Assembly: GCA_050115015.1 (NCBI GenBank)
Contig: JASFRI010000007.1
Coordinates: 1 to 26,250 of the forward strand
From: JASFRI01 sp050115015
GTDB lineage: Bacteria > Acidobacteriota > Polarisedimenticolia > CBDVAL01
Direction of reading: 5' to 3'
Length of the DNA: 26,250 nucleotides
Part shown: positions 1 through 8,170 of the stretch, piece by piece
How the letters are laid out: each line of letters opens with the position of its first letter
Numbering within the stretch: position 1 is the first letter of the stretch
Notes under the pieces: model-generated
Databases searched by the model: none
What the model saw: the letters and a program-made list of their open reading frames with translations, nothing else
Told to the model about the DNA's origin: nothing
Program-made: the position numbers and the translations under genes

Positions 1-41
1 TCCTGGTGACCGGCGTCGGGCCGAACGGCGAGGGGCCGTAG
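1..41 (+). CDS. C-terminal end of an unidentified upstream gene (partial)
   Basis: Read from base 3, twelve sense codons end in a TAG at 39-41, and all twelve have G or C in the third position, as in the confirmed genes of this window. The other two forward frames either stop at once or lack this bias. The encoded tail is LVTGVGPNGEGP. The stop is two bases before the TTG start of the sugar-binding lipoprotein, so this gene probably belongs to the same operon. The fragment is too short to name. Confidence 0.45.
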   Translation, partial: LVTGVGPNGEGP

Positions 42-43
42 AC

Positions 44-958
44 TTGGCGCGCTCCAGGCTCTGGGCAGCCCTGCTGCTGCTGGCGATCGCCGGCTGCCGG
101 TCCGCGGAACCGGATGGCAGCCCGTTGATCGGCGTGTCGCTGCTGAACAAGCAGGACGTCTTCTACCAGGACCTCGAGGCCGGGATGGAGGAGGCCGCCG
201 CCGCGGCGGGGGCACGGCTCCTGGTCCAGTCGGCGGAGAAGGACCTCGCCGCCCAGACGGCGCAGATCGAGAACTTCGTCGTGCGCGGCGTCGACGCCAT
301 CATCGCCTGTCCGGTGGACAGCCGGGCCGTCGCCCGCGCGCTGCAGGGCGCTGCGGAGGCCGGGGTGGCGGTCTTCACCGCCGACATCGCCGCCGAGGGG
401 GTCGAGGTGGTGGGGCACATCGCCTCGGACAACGTCCAGGGGGGACGGCTGGCGGGCGAGCACCTGGCCTCCCTCCTGGGGGGCGAGGGCGCGGTCGCGG
501 TGGTGGATCACCCGGAGGTCACCAGCGTCCAGGACCGGGTGGCCGGTTTCCTGGAGAGCGTCGAGATGCATCCGGGGATGCAGCTCGCGGCCCGGCCGTC
601 GGCCCAGGGGCGACGCGACCTGGCGCTGGACGTGACCACCGGGCTGCTCCAGGCGCACCCGGAGATCCGCGGCATCTTCGCCATCAACGACGAGACCGCC
701 CTCGGCGTCCTGGCGGCGCTGGCCTCCCTGGGCCGGGACGACGTGGCGGTGGTCGGGTACGACGCCATCCCGGAGGCCCGCCGGGCAATCCGCGAGGGGA
801 CCCCCCTGCGGGCGGACGTGGTGCAACATCCCGACGAGATGGGCCGCATGGCGGTGCGTGCCGTCCTCATGCACCTCCGCGGCGAGCCGGTGGAGCGGAA
901 CCAGCCCGTCCCGGTGAGCCTCGTGACCCGGGAGGACCTGCAGGCCGGGGATCGGTGA
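44..958 (+). CDS. Sugar ABC transporter substrate-binding lipoprotein (RbsB-like, CUT2 family)
   Basis: This is the periplasmic binding protein (304 aa) that delivers a sugar to the ATPase and permease encoded next. The TTG start is supported by a GAGGGG ribosome site about 8 bases upstream and by the N-terminus it gives: a basic start, a hydrophobic stretch and a lipobox IAGC with Cys18, so the mature protein is predicted to be lipid-anchored. The rest is a type-1 periplasmic-binding fold closely resembling E. coli RbsB, including a GHIASDN segment (124-130) and FAINDETALG (212-221). By alignment from memory, ribose-contact residues D114, R165, N215, D240 and Q261 are kept, but the Arg that follows the Asp at 114 in RbsB is Ile115 here. 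The ligand may therefore not be ribose. It overlaps the ATPase gene by four bases. Confidence 0.9.
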   Translation: MARSRLWAALLLLAIAGCRSAEPDGSPLIGVSLLNKQDVFYQDLEAGMEEAAAAAGARLLVQSAEKDLAAQTAQIENFVVRGVDAIIACPVDSRAVARALQGAAEAGVAVFTADIAAEGVEVVGHIASDNVQGGRLAGEHLASLLGGEGAVAVVDHPEVTSVQDRVAGFLESVEMHPGMQLAARPSAQGRRDLALDVTTGLLQAHPEIRGIFAINDETALGVLAALASLGRDDVAVVGYDAIPEARRAIREGTPLRADVVQHPDEMGRMAVRAVLMHLRGEPVERNQPVPVSLVTREDLQAGDR

Positions 959-2448
959 CGCCGCTGCTCTCCCTCCGTGGCGTGAGCCACGCGTTCGGCG
1001 GCGTCCAGGCGGTGCGGGACGTGAACCTGGACCTCCCGCCCGGCGAGGTCTGCGCGCTGCTCGGGGAAAACGGCGCGGGAAAGTCCACCCTCATGAAGGC
1101 CGCGGCCGGTGCCCTGCGGCCGCGGAGCGGGACGATCCTCCTCGACGGCGAGCCGCTGCCGCCGGGGGACCCGGGCGAGGCCCGGGCCCGGGGGATCGCC
1201 TTCATCTACCAGGAGCTCAGCCTCGCCCCCTCCCTCACCGTGGCGGAGAACCTGTTCCTCGGCCGCGAGCCGCACCGGGGGCCGCTGGTGGATCGGCGGC
1301 GGGAGCGGGAGGAGGCCTCCCGGCTGCTGGCCTCCCTGGAGGCGCGCATCGACCCCGGGATGCCGGTGGACCGGCTGTCCGTCGCCGAGCAGCAGCTGGT
1401 GGAGATCGCCCGCGCCCTGGCCGGGGACGTCCGCGTCCTGATCATGGACGAGCCGACCTCGGCGCTGTCCGGCGTCGAGGCCGAGCGCCTCTTCCGCCTG
1501 GTGCGCCGCATGACCGCCTCGGGGACGACCGTCGTCTTCATCACCCACCGCCTCGCCGAGGTCCGGGCCCTCGCCGATCGCGTCGTCGTCCTGCGCGACG
1601 GCGCTGTCGTCGCCGACGGCCGGGTCGACGATTTCTCCGACGACGACTGGGTGCGCCAGATGGTGGGCCGCTCCCTGGACCGCCTGTTCTCCCGACAGGA
1701 CCGCCGCCCCCGGGAGGTCGTCCTGGAGGTGGACCGGCTCGAGCTCCCCCCCCGCGTGCGGGACGTCAGCTTCCGGGTCCGGGGCGGCGAGATCGTCGCC
1801 CTCGCCGGGCTCGTCGGGGCGGGACGCACCGACGTGGGGCGGGCGCTGTTCGGCGCCGCGGCGGCCACCACCGGAACGGTCCGTCTCGACGGGGCGCCGG
1901 TCCGCTTCCGGCACCCGCGGGAGGCGGTGGCGGCCGGCGTCGGCTGGGTGAGCGAGGACCGCGGGCGGGAGGCGCTCATCCCGCCCATGAGCGTCCTCGC
2001 GAACCTCACGCTGCCCCACCTGGGCCTCATGTCGCGGCTCGGATGGGTCCTCCCGGACGCGGAACGGAGGGCCGGCGCCTCGCAGGTGCAGCGGCTCGGC
2101 ATCCGCACCGCGGACGTCGCGCAGCCCGTGGCGGAGCTGTCCGGAGGCAACCAGCAGAAGGTGGCGCTGGCGCGCTGGTGGACCGGAACGGCGCCGCCGC
2201 GGCTCCTGATCTGCGACGAGCCCACACGGGGCGTCGACGTGGGCGGCCGCTACGAGATCTACGAGGTCCTCGAGGAGCTGGCCCGCGCGGGGGTGGCGAT
2301 CCTCATGATCTCCTCGGACCTGACGGAGGTGCTCGGCATGGCGGACCGGATCGTGGTGATGCACGAGGGACACGTCAGCGGCGAGATCGCCGCCGCGGAT
2401 GCGGACCCGGAGTCGGTGCTGCGGCTCGCCATGGGGGAGGCGGCGTGA
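955..2448 (+). CDS. Sugar ABC transporter ATP-binding protein, double NBD (RbsA/MglA-like)
   Basis: A 497-aa cytoplasmic ATPase with two nucleotide-binding domains in one chain, as is usual for CUT2 sugar importers. NBD1 has Walker A GENGAGKST (37-45), a degenerate signature LSVAEQQ (141-147) and Walker B with MDEPTSAL (164-171). NBD2 has the degenerate Walker A GLVGAGRT (285-292), the normal signature LSGGNQQ (395-401) and DEPTRGVD (421-428). This split, with a degenerate P-loop in the second half and a degenerate signature in the first, is normal for RbsA/MglA and not a defect. The GTG start lies inside the previous stop (GTGA, 955-958), and the end overlaps the permease start in the same way, so the three genes look translationally coupled. 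Confidence 0.95.
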   Translation: MTPLLSLRGVSHAFGGVQAVRDVNLDLPPGEVCALLGENGAGKSTLMKAAAGALRPRSGTILLDGEPLPPGDPGEARARGIAFIYQELSLAPSLTVAENLFLGREPHRGPLVDRRREREEASRLLASLEARIDPGMPVDRLSVAEQQLVEIARALAGDVRVLIMDEPTSALSGVEAERLFRLVRRMTASGTTVVFITHRLAEVRALADRVVVLRDGAVVADGRVDDFSDDDWVRQMVGRSLDRLFSRQDRRPREVVLEVDRLELPPRVRDVSFRVRGGEIVALAGLVGAGRTDVGRALFGAAAATTGTVRLDGAPVRFRHPREAVAAGVGWVSEDRGREALIPPMSVLANLTLPHLGLMSRLGWVLPDAERRAGASQVQRLGIRTADVAQPVAELSGGNQQKVALARWWTGTAPPRLLICDEPTRGVDVGGRYEIYEVLEELARAGVAILMISSDLTEVLGMADRIVVMHEGHVSGEIAAADADPESVLRLAMGEAA

Positions 2449-3392
2449 GGCTGCCGCGGGAGATCCTGGCCCGGAGGACCGGGCTCGTGTTCGGCCTGCT
2501 GGCCTTCGGGGCCTTCCTGTCCATCGCGACGCCCCCCGGCACGTTCCTGAGCGGCCGCAACCTCCTGTTCGTCCTGCTGCAGATCTCCGTCAACACGATC
2601 CTGGCGGCGGGGATGACCGCGGTGATCCTGTCCGGAGGGATCGACCTCTCCGTGGGCTCCGTCGTCGCCCTGGCCGGCGTGGTGAGCGCGGACCTCGCGG
2701 CCTCGGGACTGCCGTTGCCGCTGGCGGCCGCCGGCGGCGTGGGCACGGGCGCGCTCCTCGGCCTCGTGAACGGTGCCTCGGTGGTCTACCTCCGGGTCGC
2801 CCCGTTCATCGCCACCCTGGCCATGATGACCGCCGGGCGGGGGCTGGCCTACCTGTACGCCGACGGCGTGAGCATCGGGGACCTGCCCGACGGGTTCCTC
2901 GCCTGGGGGACGGCGCCGGTCCCGGTGCTGGTGGCCGGCGCCGTGGTGCTGGGGATGTTCGTGCTGCTGCGCCGGACCGTCCTCGGCCGGCACGTCTACG
3001 CCGTGGGGGCCAGCGAGGAGGCCGCCCGCCTCAGCGGCGTGCGCACGGGCCGCGTGAAGCTCGCCGTCTACACGATCATGGGCGCGCTGGCGGGCCTCGG
3101 CGGGCTACTGCTGGCGGCCCGGCTCGGCGCCGGCGACCCGAAGTCGGGGCAGCTGTTCGAGCTGACCGCCATCGCCGCGGTGGTCGTGGGGGGCACGAGC
3201 CTCGCCGGGGGCCGGGGGGGCATCGCCGGGACGATCCTCGGGGCGCTGATCATCGGCGTGCTGGACAACGGCCTGGTCCTGCTGGACGTCTCCGCGTTCT
3301 ACCAGATGGTGGTCAAGGGGGCGGTCATCCTGGGGGCGGTCGCCCTGGACCGGGAGCGGGGCGGTTCGGCGGGCGGGGGCCCGCCGGGATGA
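2445..3392 (+). CDS. Sugar ABC transporter permease (RbsC-like, CUT2 family)
   Basis: An integral membrane protein of 315 aa forming the channel of the sugar importer. The open frame extends further upstream, but that part runs antiparallel to codon bias and overlaps the ATPase; the GTG at 2445 within the GTGA overlap gives the expected N-terminus (VRLPREILARRTG) followed by the first membrane helix. Family hallmarks are the ILSGGIDLSVGSV segment (about residues 63-75) and a C-terminal AVVVGGTSLAGGRGGIAGT stretch. About eight to ten hydrophobic segments can be read. It ends four bases before the stop of the convergent RND pump gene, with no visible terminator between them. Confidence 0.93.
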   Translation: MRLPREILARRTGLVFGLLAFGAFLSIATPPGTFLSGRNLLFVLLQISVNTILAAGMTAVILSGGIDLSVGSVVALAGVVSADLAASGLPLPLAAAGGVGTGALLGLVNGASVVYLRVAPFIATLAMMTAGRGLAYLYADGVSIGDLPDGFLAWGTAPVPVLVAGAVVLGMFVLLRRTVLGRHVYAVGASEEAARLSGVRTGRVKLAVYTIMGALAGLGGLLLAARLGAGDPKSGQLFELTAIAAVVVGGTSLAGGRGGIAGTILGALIIGVLDNGLVLLDVSAFYQMVVKGAVILGAVALDRERGGSAGGGPPG

Positions 3393-3396
3393 GCCC

Positions 3397-6300
3397 TCAG
3401 GCGGCCTGCTCCTCCCCGGCCTCCTGGAGGTCCACGGCGCCGACGCTGCGCCCGGTGAGGAAGGTGTACATCGCCGGGATGACGAACAGGGTCAGGGCGG
3501 TGCCGAGGGTCAGCCCGCCGATGACGGCGATCCCCATGGGGACCCGGCTCTCGGAACCGGCGCCCAGGGCCAGGGCGATGGGCAGGATGCCGAGGATCGT
3601 GGACAGGCTGGTCATCAGGACCGGCCGCAGACGCGCCGACGCTGCCTCGATGGTCGCCTCCATCAGCGGCAGGCCGGCGGCCCGCCGCTGGTTCGCGAAC
3701 TCCACGATCAGGATGCCGTTCTTCGTCACCAGCCCGATGAGCATGATCATGCCGATCTCGCTGAAGACGTTGAGCGTCTGCCCGTACCACCAGAGCGCGA
3801 ACAGGGCGCCGGACAGCGCCAGGGGAACGGTCAGCATGATGGTGAACGGATCCCGGAAGCTCTCGAACTGCGCGGCGAGCACGAGGTAGAGGAGCACCAC
3901 CGCCAGCACGAAGATGAACGCCAGCGTGTTCGAGCTCTCCTGGAAGTCCCGGGACTCCCCGGCCAGGGCCGTCTGGACCGAGTCGTCGAGGACCCGGTCC
4001 GCGATGGCGTTCATCGCGTCGATCCCCTGGGACATGGTCACCCCCGGCGCCAGTCCCGCCGAGACCGTCGCAGAGACGTAGCGGTCGAAGCGGTAGAGCT
4101 GCGGGGGACTGGAGCGCTCCCGCACCCGCACCAGCTTGTCCAGCAGCACCGGGGTGCCCTGGCGGGACGTCACGTAGAGGTTCCGGAGGTCGACGGTCTC
4201 GTCCCGCCGCTCGGAGCTGACCTGCCCGATGACCTCGTACTGCTTCCCGTCCATGATGAAGAAGCCGAGACGCTGTTCGCTGAGGGCGATCTGCACGGTC
4301 TGGGCGATGTCCCTCACGGAGATCCCGAGATCCCGGGCCCGGGCCCGGTCGATCTCCACGTTGAGCTCCGGCTTGTCGAAGACCAGGTCCACGTCCACCG
4401 CGGAGAAGGCCGGGTCGGCCGCCGCCGCGTCCAGGAACCCCGGCAGGATCTCCTGCAGCCGGTCCAGCGTCGGTGCCTGGAGCACGAACTGGACCGGCAG
4501 GCCCCGCCGTCGCCCCACCGCGATGGTCGGCTCCTGGGTGACGAAGACCTGGGCCCCGGTCAGGGCCTGCAGCCGGGCGGACAGGGCGTCCGCGATCTCC
4601 ATCTGGCTGCGCTCCCGCTCGTCCGGAGGCACGAGACGGACCCGGGCGAACCCGGAGTTGATGGAGGTGCTGGCGCCGAACCCCGGCGAGGTGACCCAGA
4701 CGATCTGCCGGGCCTCCGGAACCTCCTCGGCCAGGACGTCCCCCATGTCGTCCATGAACCGGTCCATGTAGGTGTAGGTCGCTCCCTCGGGGCCCCGGGC
4801 ACTGATCCGGATCGAGCTGCGGTCCTCCAGCGGTGCCAGCTCGGCGGGGATCGCCCGCGCCAGCGCGAAGGCGGCGACGCCGCAGACCAGGAGGATCGGG
4901 AACGCCATCCACCGGACGGCCATCAGGCGGCCGAGGGCCGAGCGGTAGGACGCCGTCATGCCGCGGAAGAAGGGCTCCGTGGCGGTGTAGAAGTGCGAGT
5001 GCCGCACCCGGCGGCCCAGCAGCCGGGTGCAGAGCATCGGCGTGAGGGTCAGCGCCACGAAGGAGGAGATCACCACGGCCCCGGAGAGGGTCGCGCCGAA
5101 CTCCCGGAACAGCCTGCCGGTCAGGCCGCTCAGGAACATCACCGGAAGGAGGACGGCGACCAGCGCGAGGGTCGTCGCGATCACCGCGAAGAAGATCTCC
5201 CGCGTCCCCAGCACCCCGGCCTCCCGGGAGGCGTGACCCGCCTCGATCTTCGTGTAGATGTTCTCCAGCACGACGATGGCGTCGTCCACCACGAGGCCGA
5301 TGGCGAGGACCAGCGCGAGCAGGGTCAGCACGTTGATCGAGAACCCCGCCAGGTACATGACGGCGAATGCCCCGATCAGCGACACCGGGATCACCAGCAG
5401 CGGGATGAGGGTGGTCCGCAGATCCCGCAGGAACAGGAAGATGATCCCCACCACCAGCAGGGCGGCCACGAAGATGGTCTGGCGCACCTCGGTGATGGAG
5501 TTGCGGATGAACTCCGTGGTGTCGAACCCGTACGCGATGGTCACGTCGCCGGGGAGGTCGCGGCGGATCTGCTCCACCCGGCGATAGAACTCGTCGGCGA
5601 TGTCAATGTAGTTCGCGCCGGGCTGCGGCCGCACGACCACGGCCACCATCGGGATGCCGTCCTTCTTGAGGATCGTCCGCTGGTTCCGGGGACCGAGCTC
5701 CGCGTAACCCACGTCCCGGAAGCGGACCACTCCGCCGGTGTCCTCCTTGAGGATCAGGTCGTTGAACTCCTCCGGCGTGGTCATGCGGCTGAGGATGCGC
5801 ACCGGAAGCTCCACGGTGGCCCCCTCGATGCGGCCCGCGGGCAGCTCCAGGTTCTCGCGCTGGACCGCCGCCTGCACGTCCACCGGCGAGAGCCGGTACG
5901 CCGCGAGGCGCTGCGGGTCCATCCACAGCCGCATCGCGTAGGTCTTGTCCCCCCAGATGTCGACCCGGGAGACGTCGGGCATGGTCTGGAGGCGCTCGGC
6001 GATCATCTCGTCGGCGATCCGGGTGAGCTCGAGCAGGCTGCGGGTCTCGCTCCCCAGGGTCACCTGGACGATGGGGCTGGCGTCGGCGTCCGCCTTCGAG
6101 ACCCGGGGGGGCTCGACGTCCGGAGGGAGGTTCCCGATGGCCCGGGAGACCGCGTCGCGCACGTCGTTGGCGGCGCGCTCCAGGTTCGCCACCAGGCCGA
6201 ACTCCACCACGATGGTGCTGCGACCCTCGCGGCTGGTGGACGTCAGCGTCCGTATGCCGGCGACCCCGTTGATCGACTCCTCCAGCGGCTCCGTGATCTG

Positions 6301-6483
6301 GGTCTCGATGACGTCCGCGCTGGCGCCGCGGTAGTCCGTGCTGACGGTGATGATCGGGGGATCCACGGCGGGGAACTCCCGGACGCCGAGGAAGGAGAGC
6401 CCCAGGAGGCCGAAGATGACGATGGCGAGGGACATCACGATCGCCAGCACCGGCCGCCGGATGCTGAGGGTGTAGAGGGTCAT
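3397..6483 (-). CDS. RND efflux pump, inner-membrane transporter (AcrB/MexB-type, HAE1)
   Basis: A 1028-aa proton-driven exporter of the hydrophobe/amphiphile RND family, which works as a trimer with a periplasmic adaptor and an outer-membrane channel. The length is usual for AcrB. Helix 4 carries GLVVDDAIVVLEN with the proton-relay pair D400/D401, and helix 10 has GLVTKNGILIVEF with Lys921, the partner lysine. These residues match HAE1 rather than heavy-metal RND pumps. Two large periplasmic loops (about 33-335 and 550-860) show the usual porter and docking sequence. The ATG lies in a 4-base ATGA overlap with the adaptor gene, so the two are coupled. No outer-membrane factor gene is present, so the pump must borrow one. 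Substrate cannot be read from sequence. Confidence 0.95.
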   Translation of the reverse strand: MTLYTLSIRRPVLAIVMSLAIVIFGLLGLSFLGVREFPAVDPPIITVSTDYRGASADVIETQITEPLEESINGVAGIRTLTSTSREGRSTIVVEFGLVANLERAANDVRDAVSRAIGNLPPDVEPPRVSKADADASPIVQVTLGSETRSLLELTRIADEMIAERLQTMPDVSRVDIWGDKTYAMRLWMDPQRLAAYRLSPVDVQAAVQRENLELPAGRIEGATVELPVRILSRMTTPEEFNDLILKEDTGGVVRFRDVGYAELGPRNQRTILKKDGIPMVAVVVRPQPGANYIDIADEFYRRVEQIRRDLPGDVTIAYGFDTTEFIRNSITEVRQTIFVAALLVVGIIFLFLRDLRTTLIPLLVIPVSLIGAFAVMYLAGFSINVLTLLALVLAIGLVVDDAIVVLENIYTKIEAGHASREAGVLGTREIFFAVIATTLALVAVLLPVMFLSGLTGRLFREFGATLSGAVVISSFVALTLTPMLCTRLLGRRVRHSHFYTATEPFFRGMTASYRSALGRLMAVRWMAFPILLVCGVAAFALARAIPAELAPLEDRSSIRISARGPEGATYTYMDRFMDDMGDVLAEEVPEARQIVWVTSPGFGASTSINSGFARVRLVPPDERERSQMEIADALSARLQALTGAQVFVTQEPTIAVGRRRGLPVQFVLQAPTLDRLQEILPGFLDAAAADPAFSAVDVDLVFDKPELNVEIDRARARDLGISVRDIAQTVQIALSEQRLGFFIMDGKQYEVIGQVSSERRDETVDLRNLYVTSRQGTPVLLDKLVRVRERSSPPQLYRFDRYVSATVSAGLAPGVTMSQGIDAMNAIADRVLDDSVQTALAGESRDFQESSNTLAFIFVLAVVLLYLVLAAQFESFRDPFTIMLTVPLALSGALFALWWYGQTLNVFSEIGMIMLIGLVTKNGILIVEFANQRRAAGLPLMEATIEAASARLRPVLMTSLSTILGILPIALALGAGSESRVPMGIAVIGGLTLGTALTLFVIPAMYTFLTGRSVGAVDLQEAGEEQAA

Positions 6484-7550
6484 GACGCGTCGGCGATGGC
6501 GGTCACCGGGAGCCCCGGACGCAGGCGCTGGATCGCGGAGACGATCACCCGGTCGCCGGCGGCAAGGCCGGCGACGATCTGCACCTCGGTGTCGGTGCGG
6601 ATTCCCGTCTCCACCCGGCGGGGCTGCGCCAGGCCGTCCTCCAGGACGAACACCTTCTTCCCCCCCAGCTCGGGGATCACCGCGAGGCTGGGAACCGCCA
6701 GGGCGTCGTCCACCCGGTTCACCGCCAGGGTCACGTCCGCGAAGGCCCCCGGCAGGAGCCGTCCGTCGGGGTTGGGGCTCCGCCCGCGGATCCGCAGGGA
6801 TCGCGTCTCCGGGTCGACCCGGGGCTCGATGGCGTAGACCTCCGCGTGGAACGTCCGGTCAATCCCCTTGACGCGGAAGGCGACCTCCGTCCCGGGGCGC
6901 ACCCGGTCGGCATAGGCCTCGGGGAGGGTGAAGTCCATCTTGACCGGGTCCACGTCCTGCAGGGTGGTGATGCGCATCTGCGGCGAGAGCAGGCTCCCAC
7001 GGCTGACGTAGCGCAGCCCGACCCGCCCCGCGAAGGGCGCGCGGATCTCCGTCTTCTCCAGCTGCGTCTCCACCAGCTTCTCCTCCGCCCGCAGGACGCC
7101 CAGCTCGCTGGAGGCCAGGTCGTACTCCTGCTGGCTGATGACGCCCTCCTCCCGCAGCTCGAGCTGCCGCCTCTCGCGCATCTCCGCGAGCTCGAGCTGG
7201 TAGCGCACCCGCTCCCGTCGGGCCTGCAGCTCGTCGTCGTTGATCGTGACGAGGAGGTCTCCCGCCTCCACGGGAACCCCTTCCTCGAAGTGGATCGTCT
7301 CCACGACACCGGTGATCTCGCTGACCAGGTCGATCTGCTCGTTGGCCCGGAGGGTCCCGGTGGTCGCCAGCTCCTCGGTGATGCGCCGGGGGAGGACCTC
7401 CAGGACCTCGACGGGCAGGGCCGGGGTGGCGGCGTCGGCGGCCGCGGCGGGGGGCGGCGTAGCCTGGCGCCGCTCGAGGAAGCGGGGCAGCAGCAGCACG
7501 GCGGCCGCCGCCGCCAGCGTGATCAGGCCCAGCAGGGTCCCTCGCTTCAT
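6480..7550 (-). CDS. RND efflux periplasmic adaptor (membrane fusion protein, AcrA-like)
   Basis: A 356-aa adaptor linking the RND pump to an outer-membrane channel. It has one N-terminal hydrophobic anchor (about 4-22) with no lipobox Cys, then a biotinyl-lipoyl half (about 65-105), a short coiled-coil hairpin (about 106-166), the second lipoyl half with the usual IRAPFAGRVG (169-178), a beta-barrel and a membrane-proximal domain. At the hairpin tip R128, L132 and S139 reproduce the R-x3-L-x6-S pattern of adaptors that dock with TolC-type channels, within a stretch like AcrA's ISKQEYD (here ISQQEYD). The start ATG at 7550 has only a weak GAGG site upstream. It is the first gene of the two-gene pump operon. 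Confidence 0.93.
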   Translation of the reverse strand: MKRGTLLGLITLAAAAAVLLLPRFLERRQATPPPAAAADAATPALPVEVLEVLPRRITEELATTGTLRANEQIDLVSEITGVVETIHFEEGVPVEAGDLLVTINDDELQARRERVRYQLELAEMRERRQLELREEGVISQQEYDLASSELGVLRAEEKLVETQLEKTEIRAPFAGRVGLRYVSRGSLLSPQMRITTLQDVDPVKMDFTLPEAYADRVRPGTEVAFRVKGIDRTFHAEVYAIEPRVDPETRSLRIRGRSPNPDGRLLPGAFADVTLAVNRVDDALAVPSLAVIPELGGKKVFVLEDGLAQPRRVETGIRTDTEVQIVAGLAAGDRVIVSAIQRLRPGLPVTAIADAS

Positions 7551-7578
7551 CGCGCCTCGCTTTCATGCAGGAAATCCC

Positions 7579-7607
7579 ATTGTGAACCCGGCCCGGGCGG
7601 GATTCAA
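7579..7607 (-). promoter_or_regulatory. Candidate sigma-70 promoter for the RND operon
   Basis: On the minus strand a TTGAAT box (plus 7602-7607) and a CACAAT box (plus 7579-7584) are 17 bases apart, each matching 4 of 6 consensus bases. This would start transcription about 20 bases before the adaptor ATG. It lies just downstream of the terminator of the preceding metal-binding gene, which is where an independent promoter is expected. Confidence 0.35.
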
Positions 7608-7613
7608 GCGTAC

Positions 7614-7657
7614 GAAAAGAAGGGCGCCGCCCGCGGGATCGCCCGCGGACGCCGCCC
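7614..7657 (-). terminator. Rho-independent terminator after the MerP-like gene
   Basis: Read on the minus strand, arms GGGCG (plus 7653-7657 with 7622-7626) and CCGCGGG/CCCGCGG (plus 7642-7648 with 7631-7637) enclose a 4-base loop, with a small internal mismatch between the two stem blocks. The stem is followed by TTCTTTTC. It begins about 20 bases after the stop of the small metal-binding gene, and so separates it from the RND operon on the same strand. Confidence 0.7.
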
Positions 7658-7678
7658 CGGAGAGGGTACTGCCGGGGG

Positions 7679-7993
7679 TCAGGCCGCCTTCGTCTCGGTG
7701 ACCTTCGCCTTGAAGCCCTGCTTCTCGATGACCTTGACGATGTCCTCGGGAGTGACCTTGTCGGCGTCGTACTTCACGGTCGCCGAGTTGTCGTCGTGGG
7801 AGACCTCGACGTCCTCGACGCCCTCCATCTTCTTGACCGCGAGACGGACCGACGCGGAGCAGCCGCCGCAGGTCATCCCGCTGACCTCGAACGTGGACAC
7901 CGCTTCATGCTTCTCGCCGGCGCTCACCGGCGCCAGGCCGATCAGACCGATGATGGCCAGCGCCGCCGTCATGGCGACGAACTTCTGCCTCAT
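7679..7993 (-). CDS. Periplasmic heavy-metal-associated (HMA) domain protein, MerP-like
   Basis: A 104-aa protein: a cleavable Sec signal peptide (1-25, ending APVSA) followed by a single HMA/ferredoxin-like domain with the metal motif GMTCGGC, ligands C42 and C45. Such proteins bind soft metals such as Cu(I) or Hg(II) and pass them to partners; here the location would be the periplasm. The start at 7993 has an excellent AAGGAG site 8 bases upstream. The open frame continues far beyond this point, but that part is antisense to the S45 gene and is discarded. No mer, cop or P-type ATPase gene is in the window, so a partner cannot be named. It stands alone, between a terminator and a divergent gene. 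Confidence 0.9.
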   Translation of the reverse strand: MRQKFVAMTAALAIIGLIGLAPVSAGEKHEAVSTFEVSGMTCGGCSASVRLAVKKMEGVEDVEVSHDDNSATVKYDADKVTPEDIVKVIEKQGFKAKVTETKAA

Positions 7994-8138
7994 GTTCGCT
8001 TCTCCTTTGCAGGCCGCCCGGCTCGCCGGGACACGGATCCGGCAACGCCCGGAGGGTGGATTCCATTCCCCGCAACAGGCCGGGGTCCGGGTATCCTGGC
8101 ACTCCGCACGGGGGGACGGCAATCCCCGGCGGTCTTGC

Positions 8139-8156
8139 GGCCCGCGCGCGCGGGCC
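8139..8156. repeat. Perfect 18-bp GC palindrome just before the S45 ribosome site
   Basis: GGCCCGCGCGCGCGGGCC is its own reverse complement and, as RNA, could form a 7-bp stem with a 4-base loop. It lies 3 bases before the GAGGGGGAG ribosome site of the S45 hydrolase. It may affect translation or be chance in very GC-rich DNA. Confidence 0.4.
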
Positions 8157-8170
8157 CCCGAGGGGGAGTC

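Noticed and set aside
508..2373. A 621-codon minus-strand open frame opposite the sugar transporter genes, and many other long antisense frames across the window
   Set aside because: In DNA this GC-rich, stops are rare in shadow frames. These translations are low-complexity Arg/Gly/Pro/Ala sequence and lie over genes with clear family motifs.
3397..6483. Heavy-metal (CusA/CzcA) RND pump, suggested by the nearby HMA protein
   Set aside because: Helix 4 reads GLVVDDAIVVLEN, the HAE1 pattern, and a terminator plus a separate promoter divide the pump from the HMA gene.
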